Source: an uncultured Pseudomonadales bacterium (GTDB taxonomy: Bacteria > Pseudomonadota > Gammaproteobacteria > Pseudomonadales > Azotimanducaceae). From it: DNA of 37,306 nucleotides. The notes below the pieces were generated by a model that worked only from the letters and a program-made list of their open reading frames with translations, had not been told where the DNA came from and did not search any database. The stretch lies in NCBI GenBank assembly GCA_905182155.1, contig CAJJAX010000019.1, positions 1 to 37,306 of the forward strand, written 5' to 3'. Position 1 is the first letter of the stretch. Every line of letters starts with the position of its first letter. The translations under genes and the position numbers were made by a program. Below are positions 26,839 through 34,360 of the stretch, one piece after another.

Positions 26839-28078
26839 AATCGCGGCAGAGCAGAATTGGTCGGCAGTCGAGTTAGACCAGGCGGATCCACTCGCGCAGG
26901 TTCGGCAAGGGTTCGAACTACCCGAAGACCTCATTTACCTTGATGGCAATTCTCTGGGTCCTTTGCCGAAGGCGGTACCCGACGCGATGGCGCGGGTGAT
27001 TCGAGCAGAGTGGGGCGCTGCGCTGATTAAAAGTTGGAATGATCACGATTGGATTAACCTGCCCAGCCGCGTCGGTGAAAAAATAGCGCGTCTGATTGGC
27101 GCTGCGCCCGGACAAGTGATTTGCACCGATTCCGTGTCAGTTAATTTATTTAAGGTTTTGGCCGCAGCGCTTCAATTGGGCCGGCGTCCGGCCAAGATCT
27201 TGAGTGAGGTTGATAATTTCCCGAGCGATCTCTATTTGGTCGAGGGCATCACCGCCCTGCTTGGGCCCGATGCCCCAGTGTTTGAGGTGGTTCAGGCGGA
27301 TGCGCTCATTGATCAACTGGACACGTCCGTCTCCATTGTGTTGCTCACGCAGGTCAACTTTAAAACCGGTGCAATGCACGACCTGGCCGACTTGACCGCC
27401 CGCGCCCATGCGGTGGGGGCGCTGGTTATTTGGGATTTATCGCATTCAACCGGCGTGGTCGACCTTGACTTGGATGCCGCAAAGGTCGATTTTGCCATCG
27501 GCTGTGGCTATAAATTTTTAAATGGCGGGCCCGGCGCGCCTGCATATGTTTACGTGGCGAGTCGTCATCAACAGCGGGTCAGTCAGCCGCTGTCGGGCTG
27601 GATGGGGCATGCTCAGCCCTTCGATTTTTCGCCGAATTATCAGCCCGCCGAGGGCGTCAAACGATTTTTATCAGGAACGCCGGCGATCCTCTCAATGACA
27701 GCTTTGAATGCGGCCTTAACGGTTTTTGGAGGCCTTGACTTAAGGCAAGTTCGCGCGAAATCTGAAAAATTGGGGGCTTATTTGATTCACCTTGTGGATA
27801 ACGTCGAGGGCGATTTAGAACTGATTTCGCCGCGAGATTCGCGTCTGCGAGGCAGTCAGGTCAGCTTTCGACATCCTTTGGCCTATGCCATCGTCCAAGC
27901 CTTGATCGAGGTTGGGGTGGTTGGGGATTTTCGAGCGCCTGACATCCTTCGGTTGGGTTTTAATCCGTTGTTTAATTCGTTTGCCGATATCCAGCGAGCG
28001 GTACAGTCTTTGGCGATGATTTTAATCACGGAGCGGCACCTTGAGGCGCGATTTAGCGCGCGCAAGTTTGTGACATGA
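26828..28078 (+). CDS. kynU: Kynureninase
   Basis: 416 aa, the usual length. PLP-dependent fold: YLDGNSLGPLP (37-47), DSVSVNLFK (101-109), the PLP phosphate region and WDLSHSTGVVDLDL (202-215), and the Schiff-base Lys229 in GCGYKFLNGGPG. SGTPAILSM (in the C-terminal third) is also conserved. It cleaves kynurenine (or 3-hydroxykynurenine) to anthranilate and alanine in tryptophan degradation. AAAGGA lies about 7 bases ahead of the start; the preceding hydrolase overlaps it, confirming an operon. Confidence 0.95.
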   Translation: MVGEIAAEQNWSAVELDQADPLAQVRQGFELPEDLIYLDGNSLGPLPKAVPDAMARVIRAEWGAALIKSWNDHDWINLPSRVGEKIARLIGAAPGQVICTDSVSVNLFKVLAAALQLGRRPAKILSEVDNFPSDLYLVEGITALLGPDAPVFEVVQADALIDQLDTSVSIVLLTQVNFKTGAMHDLADLTARAHAVGALVIWDLSHSTGVVDLDLDAAKVDFAIGCGYKFLNGGPGAPAYVYVASRHQQRVSQPLSGWMGHAQPFDFSPNYQPAEGVKRFLSGTPAILSMTALNAALTVFGGLDLRQVRAKSEKLGAYLIHLVDNVEGDLELISPRDSRLRGSQVSFRHPLAYAIVQALIEVGVVGDFRAPDILRLGFNPLFNSFADIQRAVQSLAMILITERHLEARFSARKFVT

Positions 28079-28145
28079 TTGTGGCCAAAAGCCATGGTAT
28101 GTTAAGTCGAAAAGTATCTTGAGCTAAAAATTAAGAGGCCATCCT

Positions 28146-28568
28146 TTGAATATTGATTTTGATCAGGTTACGGCGCCAGTACCAACACCCGAGACGGAAC
28201 ATTTCTGGTCGGGTTGTGTCGCAGGCGAACTCCGGTTGCAGCAATGTGATGATTGCCACGGGGTGTACTTCCCGCCTCGACCCTTTTGTCCGGCGTGTGG
28301 ACAACAAGCCGTGACGGTGATCTGCGCCAGTGGCAAAGCCCGGTTGCTCAGCTATGTGATTAATCATCGGCCGCATCCTGCTTTTGAGGGCCCCTATGCG
28401 ATTGCAGTGGTCGAGCTTGTAGAAGGGGTCAAGATGATGAGCAATATTTTAAACGTGTCGCAAACCCCAGAAGCGCTGGTTTTAGATATGCCGCTGACGG
28501 TGGCTTTTAGACCGATTCGGGGGGGTATTGTTTTGCCCTATTTCGAGCCCGATGGTGCTGCCTCATGA
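28146..28568 (+). CDS. DUF35 Zn-ribbon/OB-fold acyl-CoA-binding protein
   Basis: 140 aa starting at TTG 28146 with AGAGG (28134-28138) 7 bases ahead. The Zn ribbon is CDDC ... CPAC (about residues 34-52) and the OB-fold follows. The start is followed by the typical TPETEHFWSGCVAGELRLQQC helix and ribbon entry. DUF35 proteins bind acyl-CoA and form complexes with thiolase-like partners (for example ChsH2/Ltp2 in steroid side-chain breakdown and BbsA/BbsB). It overlaps the thiolase gene by 4 bases (ATGA), so the partner is certain in context. Function in this organism is inferred. Confidence 0.9.
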   Translation: MNIDFDQVTAPVPTPETEHFWSGCVAGELRLQQCDDCHGVYFPPRPFCPACGQQAVTVICASGKARLLSYVINHRPHPAFEGPYAIAVVELVEGVKMMSNILNVSQTPEALVLDMPLTVAFRPIRGGIVLPYFEPDGAAS

Positions 28569-29708
28569 GCGCGGCGAAGGTTGCGATCGTTGGTGCAGCA
28601 GAAACCACTTTTCTCGGTCGAATTCCGCAGATGAGCCAGATCCAGCTCCATGCCGACGCCGCCCTGAATGCCTTACAAGACGCGGGGCTATCGATAAAAG
28701 ATATCGACGGGGTTGCCACGGCAGGAGAGTCGCCAACAGCGGTGGCGCATTATCTCGGGATTGCGCCCAGCTGGGTGGATGGCACCGCGGTTGGGGGCTG
28801 TAGTTTTATGCTGCATGTTCGACATGCGGCGGCGGCCATCGAGGCCGGGCCGGCAAACTGTACTGATTACCCATGGCGAAAGTGGCCGGTCTAATGTGGG
28901 CCGAGCCGGTTGGGCGAGCTCGCCTGGTTCTTTGGCAGGCCAATTTGAAGCGCCTTTTGGGGGTATGGGGCCGACGACGATGTTCACCCTACCGGTACTG
29001 CGGTTTTTAAAAGACACCGGCACAACGCTTGAGCAGCTGGCATCGGTTGCCGTGATTCAGCGGCAATGGGCGAGCCTGAACCCGCGCGCCACGTTGAAAG
29101 ATCCAACCACGGTTGAGGCGGTGCTGGCCGACCGAATGATTGCGTACCCGTTCACAAAGTCCCAGTGTTGCTTGGTGACTGATGGTGGCGGCGCGCTCAT
29201 TTTAGTTTCGGCCGAGCGCGCGAAAGATTTTCCGCAAGCACCGGTTTATATCCTAGGTTCCGGTGAGAGTACCGAAACCCCGATGATCAGTCAGATGCAG
29301 GACCTCACTCGTTCGAGGGCTTTCCAAATGGCTGGTGCTCGGGCTTTCGAGACCTCCGGAATTAATCACAGCGATGTGGATCATTTGATGATTTATGACG
29401 CTTTTGCCCACCTGCCGCTATACGGTCTAGAGGATCTTGGTTTTTGTGGTCGCGGCGAGGCGGGTGCCTTTATTGCCTCGGGTCAGACGGCGCCGGGCGG
29501 TAGGCTACCGCTCAATACCAATGGTGGCGGATTGAGTTATATGCATTCTGGTATGTACGGCATGTATGCGCTCCAAGAAAGCGTCCGACAAGTGCGCGGG
29601 ACGGCAGCGGCTCAGGTTAACGGGGTTGAACTTTCGGTTTGCCACGGGGTTGGCGGCATGTTCGGCGCGAGCGGAACGATTATTATGAGCGCAACGGAAA
29701 CTCGGTAG
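28565..29708 (+). CDS. Thiolase-family protein (lipid-transfer/DUF35 partner type), one-base frameshift
   Basis: About 380 aa after joining two frames. The first frame (28565-28894) begins MSAAKVAIVGAAETTFLG and reaches AAAAIEAG; removing one G from GGG at 28847-28849 continues as ...QTVLITHGESGRSN to 29708. Motifs: GGCSF near residue 78 (where many thiolases have the nucleophilic Cys and many SCP-x/Ltp types have Ser), NTNGGGLSYMHSGMYG (His) and CHGVGGMFGASGT (second Cys). Together with DUF35 it is likely an acyl-CoA thiolase or retro-aldolase. The break looks like sequence error, as both halves are intact. Confidence 0.88.
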
Positions 29709-29757
29709 GTCGTCTGAGACGGTTTTCGGGAACACTCGGCGAGAGGGGATGTTATTA

Positions 29758-29774
29758 TTGGTTTTTGAAACCAA
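29758..29774. promoter_or_regulatory. Small inverted repeat upstream of the HiPIP gene
   Basis: TTGGTTT-TTG-AAACCAA: 7-bp arms with a 3-base loop, 50 bases after the thiolase stop. It is not followed by a T run, so a terminator is doubtful; a protein-binding site or RNA hairpin is possible. I see no better promoter element in this spacer. Confidence 0.3.
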
Positions 29775-29849
29775 ATCGCCTCTATTAACGAATAACTCAT
29801 GGCGAGCTTTTGGGTTTGCAGTGGTTTAGCTTATCAAGGAAATAAAATT

Positions 29850-30170
29850 ATGAGTACGCGTCGACAATTTTTAAAGCAAGGCGCAGCCCTCGCGCTAATT
29901 CCCCTAGTGCCCGCAGTGAGTTTGAATGCCCACGGCGCTGGCAAAGTGCCTTTAGATGATCCTGCTGCAAAAGCGCTGCGTTACGTTGAAGATGCGACGC
30001 AGGCCAACCGGGCCGACAAGATGGGCGTTGCCGCCAGTGATCAAATTTGCCAGAACTGCCGGTTTTACGTGACGAGCGATGCCGGCGCAGCGTGGGCGCC
30101 CTGTCAGTTGTTCCAAAGCCGATTGGTGGCCGGCGCCGGTTGGTGTGCAGGCTGGGTACCAACAGCCTAA
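29850..30170 (+). CDS. High-potential iron-sulfur protein (HiPIP), Tat-exported
   Basis: 106 aa from ATG 29850 with AAGGAAA upstream; an earlier in-frame start at 29799 gives no signal peptide. It opens with a Tat signal (S-T-R-R-Q-F-L-K followed by a hydrophobic LALIPLVPAVSLNA). The mature part has the four-cysteine pattern CQNC...C...C (CQNCRFY, APCQLF, GWCAGW), the HiPIP [4Fe-4S] ligands, with GAGWC and trailing W typical. It is a periplasmic electron carrier with a 2+/3+ cluster, serving a membrane-bound oxidase or photosynthetic chain; no partner is visible nearby. Confidence 0.92.
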   Translation: MSTRRQFLKQGAALALIPLVPAVSLNAHGAGKVPLDDPAAKALRYVEDATQANRADKMGVAASDQICQNCRFYVTSDAGAAWAPCQLFQSRLVAGAGWCAGWVPTA

Positions 30171-30245
30171 TGCGGATCGTGTGCTGGGCGGCGTAATCAG
30201 GCGCGCTGACTTGGCGCTGCCGACGCGTCGAAATGGGAGGTTTAT

Positions 30246-31736
30246 TTGACGGTCACGACGACTGAGCCGAGGGTCCGGTTGCCGCAAGGCTCGCTGGTCG
30301 GTCGTCAACGCGATGGTGTGCAAGCCTTTTGCGGCGTCCCTTACGCGTTACCCCCGGTTCTAGCGCGGCGATGGCAGCCGCCAAGCCCCGTTGTGGCAAG
30401 CGATACCATCATCGATGCGCGGTTGTTTGGCCCGATGGCACCTCAGTTGTCGGAAACCGGTCTTGCGCTCGCGGAAACGTCCGAAGACTGCTTGAACTTG
30501 AATATCTGGACGCCAGATCAGGCGCGGGGCGCGCCGGTGATGGTTTGGCTCCATGGCGGCGGTTTTTGTAGCGGCTCGAATCGGGTTCGGGGCTCGGTGT
30601 TTGCGAAAGAGGGGGTGGTGCTGGTTGCACCGAATTATCGTCTCGGGATGCTGGGCTTTGTGGCCCATCCTTTAGTTGAAAGCCAAACTGCAAATTTTGG
30701 CTTGTTGGACCTGATCCTCGCGTTGCAATGGGTCAAAGATCATATCGAAGCCTTTGGCGGCGATCCCGAGAACGTCACGATTTTTGGTGTTTCAGCCGGC
30801 GGGCAAGCGGTCAATTTGCTCATGACCATGCCGCAGGGGGCGGGACTGTTTCACAAAGCCATTGCTCAGAGTGGTTATGGCACCTGGCCTTTGTTGCGCG
30901 TCAATCCCAAGGATCAGGACCCACGGGATATCTTGCATCAGAGCCCAGAGACCGCTGAGGAGAATGCCAATGAGATCTTGCGGCGCATTGCGGCCCTTGA
31001 GCTTTCAAAAGCTTCGCTCTTGCAGCTCCCCGCGAACACCATCATCAGGGGCCAAAGCGGCTTTCAACGACCGATTGTTGATGGCAGGACGGTCTTAGAT
31101 GAACCGGGACGCTGCCTTGCGCGGGGGATAGGGGTGTCGATTCCCTATTTAACCGGTGCCAACAGCTTTGACGGCTCGGTCATGCCGAGCTACCAAATAA
31201 CGCCGGAAGGCTATGCCAGGGTTTGGGATCAGTGGGATCCGGGCTGGCGGGCGCTGTATGAGGTGGAGCTTGATGCGGGCACAGAAACGGGGATCCAACG
31301 TCTTTTTGGTGATGAGCGGTACTTGCTGTCGGCGTGGGTTCTGTCCGAGGCGGTCGCAAGCCATGGGGCGCCGGCCTATCGCTATTACCTGGATGTGCCC
31401 GGCCCTGAAGGGTTGCCCTTGATGGGCAGTCCACATGGTTTCGACAGTTTTTTATTGTTTGAATCAATGGTTTTCAGTCCGGCCTCGGCTTGGGAATCCT
31501 GGGGCAACCAATTGCGTCGTGCTTGGATCGAGTTTGCTCGGGTGGGTGAGCCCTGCGCCCTAGGCGAGGATCAAGGACCTTGGCTGCCGGTCGGTCAAAG
31601 CAGCAGCCCGTGGCATCGACTCGGGTCGGCCTCTGGTATCAGTGCTCAGGCGCTCGATGCGCGGTTATCATCGCTTTTGAGTCGATATCATTATCGCTGC
31701 AATGAGGTCGGCAGGGCTGCGGTGGCTCCGTCATGA
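30246..31736 (+). CDS. Type B carboxylesterase
   Basis: 496 aa starting at TTG 30246, fixed by GGGAGG at 30235-30240 with 5-base spacing. Features: GVPYALPP near residue 30, EDCLNLNIW (80-88), oxyanion HGGGF (103-107), nucleophile Ser183 in GVSAGG (usually GESAGG, so Glu to Val just before the serine), and late His in SPHGFDSFLLFE. The acidic residue is probably Asp in TGANSFDGS, where most members have Glu. The oxyanion and serine context is intact, so it should be active on carboxylic esters. No signal peptide. Natural substrate unknown. Confidence 0.85.
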   Translation: MTVTTTEPRVRLPQGSLVGRQRDGVQAFCGVPYALPPVLARRWQPPSPVVASDTIIDARLFGPMAPQLSETGLALAETSEDCLNLNIWTPDQARGAPVMVWLHGGGFCSGSNRVRGSVFAKEGVVLVAPNYRLGMLGFVAHPLVESQTANFGLLDLILALQWVKDHIEAFGGDPENVTIFGVSAGGQAVNLLMTMPQGAGLFHKAIAQSGYGTWPLLRVNPKDQDPRDILHQSPETAEENANEILRRIAALELSKASLLQLPANTIIRGQSGFQRPIVDGRTVLDEPGRCLARGIGVSIPYLTGANSFDGSVMPSYQITPEGYARVWDQWDPGWRALYEVELDAGTETGIQRLFGDERYLLSAWVLSEAVASHGAPAYRYYLDVPGPEGLPLMGSPHGFDSFLLFESMVFSPASAWESWGNQLRRAWIEFARVGEPCALGEDQGPWLPVGQSSSPWHRLGSASGISAQALDARLSSLLSRYHYRCNEVGRAAVAPS

Positions 31737-31774
31737 CGCGCATGGTGAGCTCGAAACCGAACCGCGTCTTAGGG

Positions 31775-32635
31775 TTATTGTGAGGGGGCAGCGACGGTGT
31801 AGGCTTGCGGCGCCTGATCGCTCGCGAGGGTAATGCGCTCACCATATCGATGGTAGCCACTGTAATCGAAGATTGCTTGGTGTTGAACACTGTAGTTGTC
31901 CCAGAGGGTGATCATGTTGGGCGTCCATTTGATTCGGCACTGGTGTCTTGCGTTCGTTCTAATGCGTTGAAAGAGCCCCTGCAGAATAAGATTGCTCTCA
32001 AATGCGGGCACACCCAAAAGGTGTGCTGTGAAACCTTCGTTGACGTACAGCACCGGTTTTTTTGTTTTGGGGTGCTGAATGACCGCCGGGTGCGCGTGAG
32101 CAGGATAGGACTGACCGGGTTTGAGCCGTATGCCATACCGCATTAAGTCCAGCTCACCATCATGGAAGGCAGATTGTTGCATGAGATAGTGTTGCAGATC
32201 TGGCGACAGCTCTTCAAACGCCGCTTGCAAGTTCGCAAAGAGGGTGTCACCGCCAAGATTCTCTGGGACTTTCGTTAGGTACAGCATCGAGGCATAGGGT
32301 GGTATCGCCTCACAGGTGATGTCCGAATGCCAGGTTTCGCCATTGCTCTGTTTCGATTCTGGCTTGATGTCGATAAAAAAGATGTCGGGGTCTTCGTCTT
32401 GCTTCAGATTGCGCTTTGAAGGGTGCACGTGGATGGGGCCGAAGTAACTTGCAAAGGCTTTATGGGCCTCGCGGCTTAACGTTTGATCTCGAAACACCAA
32501 GACGTGGTGCGTTTCAAAGGCAGTCTGAAGCGCCTGGATCTGTGCGCTCGATAACTCTTTGCTCAAATCTAAGCCTTCAACTTCGGCGCCCAAGCTAGGG
32601 GTGATGCGGACTAGGTTCATTCGGATAGGCCTCAT
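31775..32635 (-). CDS. TauD/TfdA-family 2-oxoglutarate dioxygenase
   Basis: 286 aa; ATG 32618-32620 (M6) is an equal start and has GAGG at a better distance. Iron facial triad: His103 and Asp105 in WHSD and His252 in VQHQAIFD, with Arg in RYGERITL for 2-oxoglutarate. GGDTLFANL matches the family core. Members hydroxylate and cleave taurine, aryloxyalkanoates, alkyl sulfates or carnitine-like substrates; which applies cannot be told. It is downstream of, and on the same strand as, the regulator, but 349 bases away. Confidence 0.9.
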   Translation of the reverse strand: MRPIRMNLVRITPSLGAEVEGLDLSKELSSAQIQALQTAFETHHVLVFRDQTLSREAHKAFASYFGPIHVHPSKRNLKQDEDPDIFFIDIKPESKQSNGETWHSDITCEAIPPYASMLYLTKVPENLGGDTLFANLQAAFEELSPDLQHYLMQQSAFHDGELDLMRYGIRLKPGQSYPAHAHPAVIQHPKTKKPVLYVNEGFTAHLLGVPAFESNLILQGLFQRIRTNARHQCRIKWTPNMITLWDNYSVQHQAIFDYSGYHRYGERITLASDQAPQAYTVAAPSQ

Positions 32636-32710
32636 TGGTTTTAAACCGGGTACTGGATCTGAGCTTTTCGAGATGCCGATCCAAAATGCTCGATTGCCGG
32701 GCTAATTGGC

Positions 32711-32989
32711 ATGACAACCAGAGGGCCAAGGCGATTCGGAATCTTGATTCGATCATTCTACGGAGTCTCAAAAACATGGAAGCGACGGGTTGCGGGCAGC
32801 ACCGAATCCGTTTTGATCATCTTGTCAGGCGGCGCGCGTGGGTTGCCTACCGAGCCCGATTGTCCGCCAGAGTATCGTGCTGAGCTGCCTGAATCTGCAC
32901 AAGCGATGTGGCGATCGATTTTAAACAATCTAGCATCGAATCGGGTATGCCTCAATGAGATGAGCCTCGCCGCGCCGCGGGGTTCATAG
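32711..32989 (+). CDS. Possible small protein with a ChaB-like C-terminal segment
   Basis: A 92-codon frame with a stretch (PPEYRAELPESAQAMWRSIL, then NNLASN) resembling the ChaB pattern LP-E-x-AQ-x-(aromatic)-R-N, about residues 50-75. The first half has no recognisable family, the ATG lacks a ribosome site and codon use is not clearly coding. Its stop overlaps the regulator's stop on the other strand by a few bases. It may be a decayed or chance gene; otherwise it would be a ChaB-type small protein of unknown role. Confidence 0.3.
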   Translation: MTTRGPRRFGILIRSFYGVSKTWKRRVAGSTESVLIILSGGARGLPTEPDCPPEYRAELPESAQAMWRSILNNLASNRVCLNEMSLAAPRGS

Positions 32990-34045
32990 GAGGCTCTCGC
33001 TTAAAGCCTCGATCGTGCCGCAGCGGGTGCTGCGGTATCCGGGAAGGGTTGCCACCCTAGCTTGGAATGCCTGGCTGCGGATCTGATCTAAAAATTGTTG
33101 GCAGGCAACTTGTCGAAGCGTTCGTCGATGACAAATCATCAGATAGTGTTCTTGCGCGATGGGGATAAAATCCAAGCTAAACTGTCGGGCTGCGGCTTCG
33201 ACGCCAAAGCCAATGTCCGCCATGCCGGCGGCAACAAAAGCGGCCACCGCTGTGTGGGTGAATTCTTCTTCTAAATAGCCGTTGATGGTCGTGTTGTTGA
33301 TCTTTGCGTCGGTGAGTAAGCGATCAAGCAATGCGCGGGTTCCCGAATCTTGTTGGCGATTAATGAATTTTAATACTGTGCTGGCGAGGTCTTCGATTCC
33401 CTGCACCTGGTGGGGATTGCCTGGCGCGACCATCAATCCTTGCTGCCGGGTGATGAACCGAATGACCCGGTAATCTTTTGTATTGAGGTATTCAGCATAA
33501 CGTCCAATGAGGGGCTCGATTCGAATATCGGCCGGAACGTGAATGCCTGCCAAGTCGCAGGCGCCACGATTGAGCGCGGCTAAGGCATCGATGGGTGATT
33601 TATATTGCAAGTCGAGTTGAAACCCGAGCGCGAAATCGGGGAGCAACGCCACAGCGTAACCGTGACTCGCATGTAAGCGGAGTATCGGGCTGAGTTCGGC
33701 GATCTCTTTGTGTATTTCGATGTTGAGTTCAGACGCTAGGTTTTCCATCTGTGGCTTCAGTCGCGCCGCCACGCGCTGTTCAGCCCAAAGTAATTTTTCG
33801 CCCAAAGGCGATAAGGTGGCGCCTCGACCTTTCTCAAGGTAGACGACTTGACTGTCGAAAAATTTACGAGCCTGGTCTAGCAGATTCCAGCCGTGGCGGT
33901 ATGAAATGTTGGACAACGCCGCCGCTTTGGTTAATTTTCCGGTCTGTTTGATGCCGCTCAATAGTGTGAAGAGTTGCGGGTTTAAGGCTTGACCGCTGTC
34001 ATCGTGAAAGGCCCAATTTGGGCTGATGTAGATGCGTTTACTCAT
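32984..34045 (-). CDS. ModE-like HTH regulator with a substrate-binding domain (probable fdh regulator)
   Basis: 353 aa. N-terminal 95 residues are a ModE-type winged helix (LNPQLFTLLSGIKQTGKLTKAAALSNISYRHGWNLLDQ); the remainder (about 115-345) is a periplasmic-binding-protein-like ligand domain (LRLHASHGYAVALLPDF, GACDLAGIHVP, NRQQDSGTRALLDRLL, ADIGFGVEAAAR). The QDSGTR serine loop is typical of oxyanion-type binding folds. It is divergent from the Mo/W formate dehydrogenase genes, so control of that operon by formate, molybdate or a related small anion is likely. No transmembrane segment. Confidence 0.85.
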   Translation of the reverse strand: MSKRIYISPNWAFHDDSGQALNPQLFTLLSGIKQTGKLTKAAALSNISYRHGWNLLDQARKFFDSQVVYLEKGRGATLSPLGEKLLWAEQRVAARLKPQMENLASELNIEIHKEIAELSPILRLHASHGYAVALLPDFALGFQLDLQYKSPIDALAALNRGACDLAGIHVPADIRIEPLIGRYAEYLNTKDYRVIRFITRQQGLMVAPGNPHQVQGIEDLASTVLKFINRQQDSGTRALLDRLLTDAKINNTTINGYLEEEFTHTAVAAFVAAGMADIGFGVEAAARQFSLDFIPIAQEHYLMICHRRTLRQVACQQFLDQIRSQAFQARVATLPGYRSTRCGTIEALSESLL

Positions 34046-34193
34046 GATGATTGCCTAGCCTTGATGTCAGCTCGATGGGTCTGCGCTGAACGCTAAATAA
34101 GAACAAGTTTGCATATTCTTGGGCGGTGATTCAACTGCTACTATTTGGTCGAAGGCTGAGTGATATCGGGTTAGTGCGTTAATAACGGGTCAG
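34046..34193. promoter_or_regulatory. Divergent promoter region between the regulator and formate dehydrogenase genes
   Basis: The 315-base spacer between the two divergent genes must hold both promoters. This left part has TTGCATATTC (near 34110) and no unmistakable -35/-10 pair. The palindrome and tandem repeats to its right are listed separately. Confidence 0.4.
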
Positions 34194-34219
34194 TAAATAG
34201 GCATTCACTTACCTATTTA
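34194..34219. promoter_or_regulatory. Inverted repeat, possible operator of the divergent regulator
   Basis: TAAATAGG (34194-34201), ten bases, then CCTATTTA (34212-34219): perfect 8-bp arms, centre-to-centre 18 bases, a spacing suited to a dimeric winged-helix protein. It is in the middle of the regulator-fdhB spacer, 142 bases ahead of fdhB. Confidence 0.55.
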
Positions 34220-34220
34220 A

Positions 34221-34331
34221 GACACTCTGATTGAAGGCTGTTCTGAGCGAAGGCTGCTCTAGATTAAGACTGTTCTAATTTAAGGCTGTTCTAGATTAAG
34301 GCGGTTCTAACTTGAGCGTATTCTAAGGCGT
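34221..34331. repeat. Degenerate tandem repeat, 16-bp unit (array 5)
   Basis: Six 16-bp units with consensus GGCTGTTCTAGATTAA: 34236-34251, 34252-34267, 34268-34283, 34284-34299, 34300-34315 and 34316-34331, plus a partial unit from 34221. The central three match the consensus best. It ends 29 bases before the fdhB start, so it lies in or just ahead of the 5' leader of the formate dehydrogenase transcript. Confidence 0.92.
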
Positions 34332-34360
34332 GGTTTTGAAAACCGCTTCTGAGAGGATTT

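Noticed and set aside
34046..34360. Riboswitch for molybdenum cofactor in the formate dehydrogenase leader
   Set aside because: No conserved Moco riboswitch core is visible; the leader is explained by the repeats and palindrome.
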